A DNA stretch of 64,000 nucleotides from Pseudomonas mangiferae (GCF_007109405.1 NZ_VJOY01000005.1:241440-305439); one strand, 5' to 3'. Counted from the stretch's first letter, positions 10,535 to 20,174 are shown. The notes: a model not told the origin generated them from the sequence alone. Translations and numbers: made by a program.

Positions 10535-11855
10535 ATGGCCCGCACCACTGCCCCGCTTACAGACACCGCCTGTCGCACGGCAAAGCCCAGAGAGCGCGAG
10601 TACAAGCTCTTCGACGGCGACGGTCTTTACCTGCTTGTGCAACCCAACGGCCGCAAAGGCTGGCGGCTCAGGTACGTGAAACCCGATGGCCGCGAGGGCC
10701 TGACCGCCCTCGGCAGCTATCCGGTGGTCGGGCTGGGCGACGCACGCCGCAAGCGCTTCGAGATCAAGCAGCAGCTCGCAAACGGCATAGATCCCATCCA
10801 GTACAAGCAACAAACCAAGACCCAGGCCGTTATCAACGGCCGCACCTTTGAAAGCGTTGCGCTCGACTGGCACACGAGCATGGTGCCCAAGTGGGCGCCC
10901 GGCCACGCCAAAACAGTGCTCAGCCGCTTGAAGACTCACGTATTCCCTTTGATCGGTGCCAGAGCAATCGTTGAGTTGGACACCCACGACCTCATGCAGC
11001 CACTTGAAGCCGTGACGAAGCGCGGCACCATCGACGTGGCGCTCAGGATCAAGAACTACCTGCAAAGCATCATGCGTGAAGCCAAACGACTGCGACTAAA
11101 TCACAGCGAACCCGGCTCATGACCTCGATGGCTCGATCAAGACACCACGGGTAACTCACAGACCCGCACTACCCTTATCGCGGCTGCCAGAGCTACTGGC
11201 ATGCATCGAGGACTACAGAGGTCGCCCGCTTACGCGCCTCACGGTGATGCTGTCGCTGCATGTATTCGTACGCTCCAGTGAACTGCGCTTCGCCCGCTGG
11301 AACGAATTCGACCTCAAACGCGGAATTTGGGAAATCCCCGACACCCGCCCGGCGCTGGACGGCGTGCCGTTTTCCACAAGAGGTACGAAGATGGCCGGGG
11401 ACATTCACGTTGTACCCTTATCGCCGCAAGCAGTGGCCTTGCTTGAGCAGATCCACGCGATCACCGGCAAGTTCGAGCTGGTGTTCGCGGGGGATGCCAA
11501 GCCGTGGAAACCGATGTCCGAGAACACGGTGAATGCCGCGCTCAGGACGATGGGCTACGACACCAAGGTGGATATCTGCGGCCACGGGTTCCGGGCCATG
11601 GCGTGCAGTGCGCTGGTCGAGTCTGGCCTATGGTCGGAGACGGCTATCGAACGGCAGATGAGCCACAAGGAACGTAACAACGTGCGCGCCGCCTATACCC
11701 ACAAGGCCGAGTTCCTCGAAGAACGCCGGATGATCATGACCTGGTGGAGCCGGTTTTTGGAGGCGAACCGCGAGGACCATGTGACGCCGCATGAGTTTGC
11801 CAAGCAGACGGGCGAGAACGTCACGCGGCTTCGCAGTGCCAAGAGGGCCGAGTAA
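10535..11855 (+). pseudogene. P4-type tyrosine integrase, frameshifted
   Basis: The first part (10535-11122) encodes the N-terminal DUF4102 domain (ACRTAKPREREYKLFDGDGL) and SAM-like core-binding domain. The second part, readable in another frame through 11855, carries the catalytic domain: SSELRFARW with the first Arg, GHGFRAMACSAL (HxxR box) and the Tyr region RAAYTHKAEFLEERR. Translation in the second frame is continuous back to about 11101 (ITANPAHDLDGSIKTPR), so a single extra A in the AAA at 11098-11100 explains the break. Everything else looks intact, so decay is recent or the base is a sequencing error. Family members recombine at tRNA 3' ends, matching the attL/attR repeats here. Confidence 0.88.
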
Positions 11856-11922
11856 CCCGCCGCACCACCACCTCAACTCGCTGTGAAGTTACCCACAGCA
11901 CCGCATGAAGCTCCTCCGCGCG

Positions 11923-11967
11923 GGTCCTTTCAAACGGGGCTGCAAAGCCGCCCCGTTTGAAAGGACC
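11923..11967. repeat. Perfect 18-bp inverted repeat, 9-base loop
   Basis: Arms 11923-11940 (GGTCCTTTCAAACGGGGC) and 11950-11967 are exact reverse complements. No T-run follows, so a simple terminator is unlikely. It lies 68 bases after the integrase gene. Confidence 0.85.
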
Positions 11968-12325
11968 ATACCTAAGAAAAAACTGCTGGCACAGCTTACG
12001 TCTGTGGAAAACCACTGATGTCCACCGGGGGATAGTTTATCCACAGGCGCTAAATCCCTGATATCGCGCTGCTTGACGAATATTGTCCACAAGCGTAGAC
12101 CGGGAGTCGCAAGAGCTGTCGATGCAGCACCCCAGGTGACCTGAACCTTGGAGGTCACGCCGCTCCCGCGGTGGTTCACCCGCAAGTACGATTCGCGTCC
12201 GGCAGCTCGTACGGTCACTACCCATGTGATGGATGCCACCTCAATATCGTTGCCCCTGCGGCAACCACCCTACCCATCTGCTCAGCAGCAACTTATCCGC
12301 TTGGCCATTTCGCGTGCGCCAACCT

Positions 12326-12359
12326 GCGCCCGTCTCTTTCACCGGAAAGAGACGGGCGC
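12326..12359. repeat. Perfect 15-bp inverted repeat, 4-base loop
   Basis: GCGCCCGTCTCTTTC, loop ACCG, then the exact complement. No T-run follows. It is a strong RNA or DNA hairpin of unknown role in the same gene-free stretch. Confidence 0.85.
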
Positions 12360-13088
12360 TCCTGACACTGCTGCAGCCCTGAACGCACATGGCTCAGCGG
12401 CAATTCCCCTTGTGACAATCGGCGTGACAAACGCCGATGTCTCCAGCAACAGCGATGTAGATGATGGTGCCGCAGACCAAGGAATGGACTGCACCTGACT
12501 GACAGTCAGGCATGCCCCGGTCATCGCATTGCTGCGCTCACCCGGCTCAGGATCTCGCGGCACTGGTCTCGTCAGCCAATGCAGCCTCCACCCGCCCACC
12601 GGTAACGGTGTTCAGGAGGCCAGATCATGAGATGCCCTTGCTCCCGGTCGTAAGGAGCCGCCAGTCCCGCGTAGAGGACACTCCCCACAGGTCGCAGGGG
12701 CCTTGATCCCTGATAACACTCAGCATTCTTGGCGGGATGACGTGGGGATTGTGCATAGGATCGAGCACGAGGCTGGTGGCTCTGATCAGGAAATTGACAT
12801 GGCGGTGTAACCTCAGAAGGCTAAGCCCGCATGGGCTCAGATTGTTTTCTGAGAGCCAAATCAAGCGCGCCTCGGACGTCTTGCTGATTGAAAACAGCAA
12901 TTTTTCTCTTCAGACAAAAAGTCCTCAACTTTGCAGCACAGCTATGGGTAATAGACAAAATGATGGCCAATTGATACCCTCAGGAAAGCAAGCTCTTGCC
13001 TCAATACGAGCAACAACAGGACACCGATTTCCACCTAGCACGTAATAGACAAAAAATTATCACGCAGGTCGAAGAGTTAAGGAAAACT

Positions 13089-14306
13089 ATGAAAAGTGAA
13101 TTCCCGTGGTACTTTAAGCCCAGTACTGAAGAAACAGATAGTATTTGGAAAACCGGAATACTTACAGTCGACGCCAACGTTTTACTTGACCTATATCGAT
13201 ACCACGAGAAGACAAGAAACAGCTTACTTGAGAGCATGCAAAAATTCGAGGGCGCACTTTGGCTTTCAAAACAAGCATCTGAAGAATTTTTTCGGAACAG
13301 AAACAAAGTAATTGTATCCGCGAGCAAGACTTTTAAAGAAGCTAAAGATGAAATCGAAAAGCTAAAAAAGTCTATTGAAACCACGGTCAATCAGCTCAAG
13401 GGAAATCGAATCATCCCCGCTGACGTAGCTGATCAAATGTTGGAAGGAATAACCCCAAGCATTCATAGATCCCTGGAAATAATTGACGAAGCTGAAGCTA
13501 ATCATCCGAATTTCTTAAGCGAAGATGATGTACTCGAAAAGCTCGCAGAGCTTTTTGAAGGAGCTATCGGAGAAAGTTTTTCGGATGAGCAACTTCCTGC
13601 TCTAAGAACTGAAGCAGAAGAGAGGAAAGTCAACAAAATTCCTCCAGGATATCTAGATGACGAAAAAGACGGCGACAGGCCATACGGCGATTTCTTTCTT
13701 TGGCGACAGATTCTAGACCATTCAAAAAAACATGAAAAGCCAATAATATTTGTTACGTCTGAACGAAAAGAAGATTGGTGGGAAAAGCTCTCGGGAAAAA
13801 CAACTGGCCCTAGAATGGAGCTTTTACGAGAGGCTAGTGAATACACCGGCCAGAGAGTTATTATCTATCAGACAGATAAATTCTTAGAGTTTTCTCTACG
13901 ACGCCAGGGTCAAACAGTAGACAGAGAAGCTGTAGACGAAATTAGAGCCATCGATAATTTAAGAACTGAGAAAGAACATGCGGTAGAAATCATTGCACAG
14001 GAAATCATATCAGCCTCCACGGAACACCACAGCGGAGAGCTGATTGTTAATCTCAGGAGACCAGTTAAGAACTTTACTGGCAGTGGTCACTTCGACCCTA
14101 TTATGGAGGCACCACCGGAAGTTAGTGTCGAACTGGTATCGGCACCTTCCGAGTTACCTAACTGCACAATTAGCGCCGGCACCGGCACTAACTATGATTT
14201 CAACATCCATTTAAAATCTGACAGCAAACACGTCACCCTACCTGTCGGTGAGTATGTGTTTGAGTACACTGCGCGCATTACCAGCGAAGAGCCTCAAGCA
14301 CAGTGA
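13089..14306 (+). CDS. PIN-like nuclease-domain protein (PIN_8 / DUF4935 type)
   Basis: 405 residues from ATG 13089, preceded by TAAGGA eight to nine bases upstream. The N-terminal core ILTVDANVLLDLYRYHEKTR carries the first acidic residues of a PIN fold; further conserved-looking acidic points are ASEEFFRNR, GDRPYGDFFLWRQIL and TSERKEDWWEK, the order seen in PIN-like (PIN_8) proteins. A helical, charged region lies about 75-200; the C-terminal third (about 310-405) reads as a beta-rich domain. The family is predicted to be RNase-like and often sits in defence or mobile loci. The gene is clearly AT-richer than its surroundings, pointing to transfer. The partner or target is unknown. A longer version from TTG 12996 is possible but lacks a ribosome site. 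Confidence 0.75.
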   Translation: MKSEFPWYFKPSTEETDSIWKTGILTVDANVLLDLYRYHEKTRNSLLESMQKFEGALWLSKQASEEFFRNRNKVIVSASKTFKEAKDEIEKLKKSIETTVNQLKGNRIIPADVADQMLEGITPSIHRSLEIIDEAEANHPNFLSEDDVLEKLAELFEGAIGESFSDEQLPALRTEAEERKVNKIPPGYLDDEKDGDRPYGDFFLWRQILDHSKKHEKPIIFVTSERKEDWWEKLSGKTTGPRMELLREASEYTGQRVIIYQTDKFLEFSLRRQGQTVDREAVDEIRAIDNLRTEKEHAVEIIAQEIISASTEHHSGELIVNLRRPVKNFTGSGHFDPIMEAPPEVSVELVSAPSELPNCTISAGTGTNYDFNIHLKSDSKHVTLPVGEYVFEYTARITSEEPQAQ

Positions 14307-14390
14307 GTATAGGCTAGTAGATACCCTATCAATTTAGTAATGGCAGGGTATCTAAATTATTCCTCAAGCAAGCTGTAGGCCATCGAATTT

Positions 14391-15053
14391 CTAAAGTATC
14401 TGAACCGGCCCAATGGAATTCCCTTTTACTCCACCTGCGTTACGTTTTTTAATTTCAGGAAATACTTCATTAGTTATCTCCTGCATCAAATTCACATAAA
14501 ACTGCATCGCCAACTCCGCCACAACTCGCGGCTCTTCTACCCCCGGCCGCTTTTGTCGGTAATAATCCATTGATTTAGATAAATGCTTCTTCGGCGGCAA
14601 GAAAGTTGCCCCTCTATTCGTAACGGGTAGAAGAGGTCTATCCCAAGGCGACCATGACAGGTGTATGCCGCCCAAAACAGGCTGAGCTTTGAGATTGGCG
14701 TTCCAATCCATTATCACATCAGAAATAGAATGCTCCGTTACATTCCTAGCCTGCGCCACATACTTAAGTAAAGGATCTTCTTTCCTTAACTTCTCATACT
14801 TCGACTTGAGCTTTTGCCATTTTTTCTCACCATGGCATCGCACTAACACTTTATTCCATGCACGATCAATGGCCTGCAAAAACTCGCGCCAAGCCATATC
14901 GTACTGATGGAAACTCCCTACCCCAACCTCGACCATTTTCTTATATGCATTTGTCGCACCGACCAATTCTACAAATGCTGCGATCAGCGCTAGGTCGTAT
15001 TCTTGCAGATCATCGACGGTTACATTATACAAGTCAAAGTTTAGCTCACTCAT
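14391..15053 (-). CDS. Uncharacterised protein with a possible HEPN-type RX4H motif
   Basis: 220 residues from ATG 15053, with TAGGAG nine bases upstream. I do not recognise the family. It is mostly helical and contains KYVAQARNVTEHSISDV, where R-N-V-T-E-H fits the RX4-6H motif of HEPN ribonuclease domains, placed after a helical N-terminal half as in that fold. It converges on the PIN-like gene with 84 bases between the stops and shares the low GC content. RNA cleavage as part of a defence or toxin function is inference only; the motif is short and could be chance. Confidence 0.6.
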   Translation of the reverse strand: MSELNFDLYNVTVDDLQEYDLALIAAFVELVGATNAYKKMVEVGVGSFHQYDMAWREFLQAIDRAWNKVLVRCHGEKKWQKLKSKYEKLRKEDPLLKYVAQARNVTEHSISDVIMDWNANLKAQPVLGGIHLSWSPWDRPLLPVTNRGATFLPPKKHLSKSMDYYRQKRPGVEEPRVVAELAMQFYVNLMQEITNEVFPEIKKRNAGGVKGNSIGPVQIL

Positions 15054-15277
15054 CTGCAACTACTCCTAACAGAACACCACAAATATTAACCTAAACTTGT
15101 TCATTAAAGCAGAGAGAGCAGCGCCTTTTCAATATGCAGATACTTTAAAATATTTCAGATCGGCCTCAAGCATATCAAAGGCAGGATTAAAGCAACTACA
15201 CTCAGCAGGATAGCTTTAGAGGTACTTTTTATGAAGCCCCACAAAAAAGCCATATAAAACAATGTATTGCATGGACA

Positions 15278-15299
15278 TTCGACTCCTGGTGCCGCACCA
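15278..15299 (+). repeat. attR (partial copy of tRNA-Thr 3' end)
   Basis: TTCGACTCCTGGTGCCGCACCA matches the tRNA 3' end at 10349-10371 except for one missing G. The displaced native terminator follows at once. Confidence 0.8.
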
Positions 15300-15307
15300 A
15301 TAAAATC

Positions 15308-15341
15308 AAAGGCTTGCAGCGATGCAGGCCTTTGTTTTTTT
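15308..15341 (+). terminator. Displaced original terminator of tRNA-Thr
   Basis: AAAGGCTTGCA, loop GCGA, TGCAGGCCTTT, then a T-rich run: an 11-bp stem. Its position nine bases after attR fits the terminator that followed the tRNA before insertion. Confidence 0.8.
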
Positions 15342-15446
15342 GCGCCCCCCGTACATTAATCGCAAAATGTGAGGCCGGTCAGCCAAGGCGATGGCCCCGG
15401 GCCGGTACACTTGGGAGCATCAACAGCACCACCGGAGAGCTGCACC

Positions 15447-15911
15447 ATGGAAGGCACGATATACCTGCGGACATTCACTGCGGACGAACTTGTTCTCGAC
15501 GAACAAGAGACCCGGCAAGCTCTCAAGTTCTTCTTCCCTGCTGATAGCGCCAATATTGACGCGATGGCGGTAACCGGCAACACGCGCAACTTTGCGCAAG
15601 GCCTGCTCGTCGCCGGCATCGATGCGTCTTACACGATGGGATATGCGGACGCGCTCGTCTCGTCCCTCTTTCGATCTGGACCCAATGCAGGCAAGTTGAT
15701 CAAGGGGTTCGGCAAGAAGGCCGCAAAGCACAGGTTCAAACACGCCCGGGCCTCCGACCTGATGGATGCTGAAATCTACGAGACCGTGCGCGTTGAAATC
15801 AGCCGCCGTTTCCGCACCGATCTGTTCGTGATGCGCGCCCGCGGCGGACGCCATGAAGTTCGCAGCGCCATCGCTTTCTGCCCCTCCTTCACCTCGGGCC
15901 GACACTCATGA
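15447..15911 (+). CDS. Hypothetical protein coupled to ankyrin-like gene
   Basis: 154 residues from ATG 15447 (GGAG eight bases upstream). No family recognised. The sequence has no signal peptide; a Gly/Ala-rich middle (NFAQGLLVAGIDASYTMGYADALVSSLF) may be amphipathic or weakly hydrophobic, and the C-terminal half is basic. Its stop overlaps the start of the next gene by four bases (ATGA), so the two are translationally coupled. Pairing a small soluble protein with a membrane-anchored ankyrin protein recalls effector-immunity pairs, but nothing in the sequence proves that. Confidence 0.65.
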   Translation: MEGTIYLRTFTADELVLDEQETRQALKFFFPADSANIDAMAVTGNTRNFAQGLLVAGIDASYTMGYADALVSSLFRSGPNAGKLIKGFGKKAAKHRFKHARASDLMDAEIYETVRVEISRRFRTDLFVMRARGGRHEVRSAIAFCPSFTSGRHS

Positions 15912-16420
15912 TCAAGCGGCTGCTCTCTGGTCTGGTGATTCTGACCCTGGTCTCGATATCAGTATTGGCGTTGAACTCAATGCGCCAGTACCGTGTGCAG
16001 CAGCTCATCTTGTGCAGCGAGCCTGGCAATGGGTTCGTCATGCCGGCACCGATCTGCCGCCAGTACCTGCTCCATTTCCGCATGGAGCCAGCCGATATCC
16101 AGCAGTTGCAGGCCGATGGCGGAATCGCCTTCGTGCTTCAATCCGAGCATCCTCGGCGGTTTGAATTGGCTGCACGATTCCTGGCCAGCGGCCTCGATGT
16201 GAATGCCGACATTCGGGCCGCTCAGGGGGAGCGCACCTACACCGCCTTGCACAGCGCCGTCATCCTCAACCAGCCCGAAAACATAGCGTTTCTCCTTCGG
16301 CACGGCGCCGATAAATCGAAGCCGAACAGCGAGGGGGAGACCCCGGCCCAAGTCGCTGAACAGCTCCAGAATCAGCGCCCCGGCGAAGACAGGTCGGCGG
16401 TCATCAGGGCGCTGCGATGA
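15908..16420 (+). CDS. Membrane-anchored ankyrin-repeat protein
   Basis: 170 residues. An N-terminal hydrophobic segment (about 5-24) should anchor it with the rest in the periplasm. A conserved domain with two Cys (LILCSEPG and APICRQY, also present in the next gene) spans about 32-95. At least one ankyrin repeat follows: YTALHSAVILNQPENIAFLLRHGADKSKPNSEGETP. Ankyrin proteins bind partner proteins; in Pseudomonas they are known as immunity proteins for some secreted effectors, but the partner here is unknown. It is coupled to the upstream hypothetical gene and followed by a shortened paralogue. Confidence 0.75.
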   Translation: MIKRLLSGLVILTLVSISVLALNSMRQYRVQQLILCSEPGNGFVMPAPICRQYLLHFRMEPADIQQLQADGGIAFVLQSEHPRRFELAARFLASGLDVNADIRAAQGERTYTALHSAVILNQPENIAFLLRHGADKSKPNSEGETPAQVAEQLQNQRPGEDRSAVIRALR

Positions 16421-16433
16421 GCAGGGCTCACGC

Positions 16434-16781
16434 ATGAGCCGTCTGTGGGTGTCGCTTTCGGTGGCAGCCTGTGCCGTGACTGGCGCCGTATTCATTGGGT
16501 TTAGCCAGCTCAGGACCGAGGACCTGATCAACTGCAGCCAGGAAGACAGCCCGATGGTCATCCCGCCATCGATCTGCCGGCAATACACCCTGCTGATGCG
16601 AACGGGACCCGAAGATATCGAGCGCATGCGCGCACTCAATGGCCTGGCCTATATCCTGGCCCCGCCCGCCGAGGGGAAGTTCGAGATCGCCGAGCGCTAT
16701 CAGGAAAGAGGGCTCGATATGAACGCCGAGATCAACACCAAGAAAGGTGCCATTCAAGACAATAAGGTGCGGGCGGCGTAG
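16434..16781 (+). CDS. Shortened paralogue of the preceding ankyrin-like membrane protein
   Basis: 115 residues with an N-terminal hydrophobic segment and the same layout as the preceding protein: DLINCSQEDSPMVIPPSICRQY, GPEDIERMRALNGLAYIL, then ERYQERGLDMNAEINTKKGA. It stops where the ankyrin repeat begins in its neighbour, with an unrelated short tail. It therefore looks like a tandem duplicate that has lost its repeat, and may be a pseudogene or a stand-alone periplasmic domain. Confidence 0.6.
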   Translation: MSRLWVSLSVAACAVTGAVFIGFSQLRTEDLINCSQEDSPMVIPPSICRQYTLLMRTGPEDIERMRALNGLAYILAPPAEGKFEIAERYQERGLDMNAEINTKKGAIQDNKVRAA

Positions 16782-16817
16782 GCTCGGCAGGATGGCGCAA
16801 TATCAGGAAAATCCCTC

Positions 16818-17642
16818 ATGGTGCGAAATACGGGTCGTTCAGCCACGTCCGACTGGGTAATACGCAGCGCGCAAGCTGGCAGCATAGAACGCATCGAAGC
16901 GTGGTTTGGTAATCATGGTTATGACCCTCACCGACACGATACCTACTCGATTGGCCGGACCCTTGCCGGCGTGCAGAGTTTTCACTACAAAGGTTCCCTC
17001 CGCCACGGTGTGCCAGGCAACACTCTCGTGCTTCACCCTGACGAAGTCCATGATGGAATGGCTGGCACAGAGGCGGGTTTTCGCTACCGCATGGCCTACA
17101 TCGACCCCTCGCTCATACAAAACGTCCTGGGTGGCGAACCGCTGCCTTTTATCGCCGGTGGGTTGTCGAATGACCCGCGCCTGTACCATGCCAGCGAAGC
17201 ACTCGTGCAAGCGGTGGACCATCCCTTAGAAGCGTTTGAAGAGCAGGATGCCCTGTATGACTTGGCTGTAGCTTTGCGTGCCGTTGCAGGCAAGCCCAGC
17301 GGCCGCAAGCGCCTGGATTACCAGTCGGCCGAACGCGCCCGGGCATTCATCATGGAGCATCTTCACTTGGGTATTACTCTGGAGATGCTTGAGCACGTCA
17401 CTGGGCGCGAGCGGTGGAGCCTGTCACGGGATTTCAGGACGCTCTACGGGACTAGCCCTTACCGCTTCGTCACGCTCCGTCGCCTGGACTGTTTTCGCCG
17501 CCTGATTCTGAATGGTTTAACGCTAGTGGATGCGGCGCTTGCCGCAGGGTTTCACGGCCAGAGCCACCTGACCCGACACTTCACGCGCTGCTTCGGGGTG
17601 CCGCCTTTACGCTGGTTGGAGCGTTTGCGGCGCGCCCGCTGA
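16818..17642 (+). CDS. AraC-family transcriptional regulator
   Basis: 274 residues. The N-terminal AraC-binding cupin-like domain (PHRHDTYSIG near residue 37, PDEVHDGMAG near 75) is followed by a C-terminal AraC/XylS DNA-binding domain with two helix-turn-helix units; the second has ALAAGFHGQSHLTRHFTRCFGVPPLRW, a canonical signature. It probably controls neighbouring or unlinked genes in response to a small ligand. The cupin gene 71 bases downstream is the closest candidate target. Confidence 0.9.
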   Translation: MVRNTGRSATSDWVIRSAQAGSIERIEAWFGNHGYDPHRHDTYSIGRTLAGVQSFHYKGSLRHGVPGNTLVLHPDEVHDGMAGTEAGFRYRMAYIDPSLIQNVLGGEPLPFIAGGLSNDPRLYHASEALVQAVDHPLEAFEEQDALYDLAVALRAVAGKPSGRKRLDYQSAERARAFIMEHLHLGITLEMLEHVTGRERWSLSRDFRTLYGTSPYRFVTLRRLDCFRRLILNGLTLVDAALAAGFHGQSHLTRHFTRCFGVPPLRWLERLRRAR

Positions 17643-17713
17643 CTTGCAGGATCGTACAAGAGCCGCACACGTTGCTATGGATAGGCTGAAGCTCCAATTC
17701 CAGAGGATCTTTC

Positions 17714-18121
17714 ATGTCTACTTCCCATCAGCAACATGCATCGTTCGCCGTGAATCTGGCTCAAAAGGCTTCGCTGATCGAACAACAATGGAGCCCTAGA
17801 GTCGTCGCAGAGATGAACGATTACCAGTTTAAGGTCGTGCGAATCGAGGGCGAATTTATCTGGCATTCGCATCCGGAGACTGACGAAGCCTTCCTTGTAC
17901 TCGAAGGTACCCTGCGCATCGATCTGCGAGATGGTTGCGTCCATGTGAGTGCCGGCGAGCTTTATGTCGTTCCGCGTGGTGTTGAGCACAGGACAGCAGC
18001 CGATGGCGAAGCGAAAGTGATGATGATCGAGCCTAGAGGCATTTTGAATACAGGCCACGAAGGAGGCGAAAGGACCGCCGTGAGCGATCTTTGGATCGAA
18101 GGCACTAGCCTTAGACCTTGA
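17714..18121 (+). CDS. Small cupin-domain protein
   Basis: 135 residues forming a single cupin barrel: motif 1 is WHSHPETDEAFLVLEG (metal-binding His and Glu) and motif 2 is AGELYVVPRGVEHRT (His). It may be a metal-dependent enzyme, such as an isomerase, or a binding protein; the substrate cannot be told. A good ribosome site (AGAGGAT) precedes the ATG. It follows the AraC gene in the same direction. Confidence 0.85.
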   Translation: MSTSHQQHASFAVNLAQKASLIEQQWSPRVVAEMNDYQFKVVRIEGEFIWHSHPETDEAFLVLEGTLRIDLRDGCVHVSAGELYVVPRGVEHRTAADGEAKVMMIEPRGILNTGHEGGERTAVSDLWIEGTSLRP

Positions 18122-18355
18122 TACTGCGGCCCGTCCAACCTCTGGGCTAGACCGGATGCGGGTCGTCCGTGGTGCGCAGTCGGTGGCGGGTGGTCAGTGG
18201 CTGGCTCGGCTGCTGACACCCGCTCACTACAGTGTGACTTCTAATGATGCAGGGAAACTAAAAAGGCGGCGCAACGATCACAAATGCGGGCCTTAATCTC
18301 GGCAAGTGATTAGCAAGGAAAAGATATCGCAAGCGAGAAAGGGAAAGCTCGCATT

Positions 18356-19491
18356 GTGAAAAACACCATCATTACAAGCACGCTATGTTCTGGCACCAAA
18401 CGCTTGCTTGATCTTCCGTCTGCGTCAAATTCCATGAGGGTGGCCGCGCTCATCGAGGTCGAGGGACGAGCATTTCTGGGGGCATTCGTATATCTGCCGT
18501 GTTGGGTAGGAATATCCATATCAACTGGAGTGGCTGGCAGTGCCCCCGGGTATGCCGCATGTATCACAGCACTCCTGTCAGTGGTTGTGGCCTTTCGAGT
18601 AGTACTCCACTTCCACCTGCGTAGATTGATTGAGTACTCTGAGCGCATTGCCCGCCTAGCGCTCCTTATACTTGTTCTCGGACTGGGGCTGATCATGGGG
18701 ATAGTGGCCACCCTTGCAGCTCACGATGCCGGGCTTCGCCCGATTTTTTATTCAGTCGTAGTGGTTTGTGGTGTGCTCTGCACCGGCGGCATGTCGATTC
18801 TCTCGATCGATCCCGCGATTAGGTATGGAATGCCTATCGTTATGTTCGGCCCCTTACTCTTTGGCTTCGCCGCTGAACCCACGACACTCAATATTACATT
18901 GTCCATTCTACTGCTTGTTAATGTTGCCTATTTATTTGCTACATCAAGACGTGTGCAGCTCGATTACTGGGATGGGGCTCCCTTGAAAGAGATGCTCAAA
19001 GAGCAAGCCGCGCAGTTCGAGAGACAGAGTCTGACTGATGGGCTTACCCAAATTCCCAACCGGCTAAATGCCACGCAGCATCTCTCTGGAGAGTGGAGCA
19101 GATCGCTGCGAGAAGGCTTACCCCTTACGATAATGATAGTCGACATCGATCACTTCAAATCTATAAACGATAAGTACGGCCATCTGTTCGGCGACAAATG
19201 TTTAATCGCCGTCGCAAACACTCTAAAGACCATCATCAGGGAACCTGATTTTGTTGCTCGCTACGGCGGCGAGGAATTTATAGTCGCACTTAATAAAACG
19301 ACCGAGGAGCAGGCATTACGATCGGGGAAAGGCTTAGAGAAGCGGTTGCCAGTATGGACTTGGAGTTTCAGGAGCAGAGGGTGAGCATCAGTTGCAGTAT
19401 TGGTGTCGCGACAGCGCTCCCCTCCATGCCATCGAACAACCTAGAGGCGTTTATAGGCCGCGCTGACGCGGCAATTTACCAAGCAAAATAG
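18356..19491 (+). pseudogene. Membrane diguanylate cyclase, GGDEF domain broken twice
   Basis: An N-terminal multispanning membrane region (about residues 20-205) leads to a GGDEF domain: LTDGLTQIPNRL, IVDIDHFKSINDKYGH, and the active-site loop RYGGEEF near residue 305. The frame is lost near 19316-19318; reading on in the correct frame gives IGERLREAVASM, then SISCSIGVA and RADAAIYQAK. The native frame then meets TAG at 19489-19491 where the family continues with NGRNR, which is still encoded just after. Two independent lesions indicate a real pseudogene. When whole, it would have made c-di-GMP from GTP at the inner membrane. Confidence 0.85.
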
Positions 19492-19633
19492 AATGGTCGA
19501 AACCGAATAGTGGCTGCGGGTAGGTCGCCTCAGCCCTGAAACGTCGCTCAGCTGTACTCCAGGCCTTTGTCTGAAACCGGCGCCAAAGATGTGGAAGCGG
19601 CGCTTTGGCGTTGCAGTGACCATGAGAGGACAG

Positions 19634-19750
19634 ATGAATAACCAATGGACCGACGCGGTAGATTCTCTCAAAAGAGCGACTCAGGAGCGCGCCGTCGCAG
19701 AATTACTTGAAAGCTACGGGATAGGGAAAGGAACAACGACACGGACCTGA
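19634..19750 (+). CDS. Possible 38-residue protein
   Basis: ATG 19634 follows an excellent ribosome site (AGAGGACAG). The product is charged and helical (DSLKRATQERAVAELLESYG). No family is recognised. It may be the start of an eroded gene, since it lies beside the broken cyclase gene. Confidence 0.3.
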   Translation: MNNQWTDAVDSLKRATQERAVAELLESYGIGKGTTTRT

Positions 19751-20153
19751 TACTGCCGATCAACGATCCCTGCTCTGAATGCTCCAACGCGGTAGTAGTC
19801 CGATCCAAGACTGGATGGGTCGATCATGCTATGGGGGGCGCCCTATAAAAATAAAAAAGATCAGTAGGTTAGGAAGAGTGAGTGCTTGTAACCCGAGGGT
19901 GCGCTCAAGAGCGTGCTGGTTGCGCTCCTCACCGTGAAGCCCCTCACTCTCGTATCGAAGAAGACCTGGCCTCTCATCGGTCAATCTCCGAGCGGTTGTC
20001 GACAGGTCCTGCACCGCACTGATCGCCAAGCCAGTTGAAAAACATCGACTGGTTTCCCGCAACGTCTTCTGTAGCGCCAGGATTCTGGCAAATAGCAGCC
20101 GGGCTTATCGCCACCGCTACACCTAGCAATTCCACGCCTTGCAGCTCGCGCGC

Positions 20154-20174
20154 TTGTAGCCCTCCGGCCTACAA
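20154..20174. promoter_or_regulatory. Ogr-type activator dyad 1, upstream of L operon
   Basis: TTGTA-N11-TACAA with flanking C/G, same spacing as the dyads before the V and FI operons. Known P2-family activators bind TGT-N12-ACA upstream of late promoters; here the spacing is TGT-N13-ACA. Confidence 0.65.

Larger units (their letters stand above)
11856..13088. other. 1.2-kb gene-free stretch with two perfect hairpins
   Basis: No frame here has a convincing start, ribosome site and codon use. The stretch holds two long perfect inverted repeats (11923-11967 and 12326-12359), listed separately. From about 12.9 kb base composition shifts to AT-rich, leading into the PIN-like gene. It may be eroded coding sequence or carry a small RNA. 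Confidence 0.5.
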
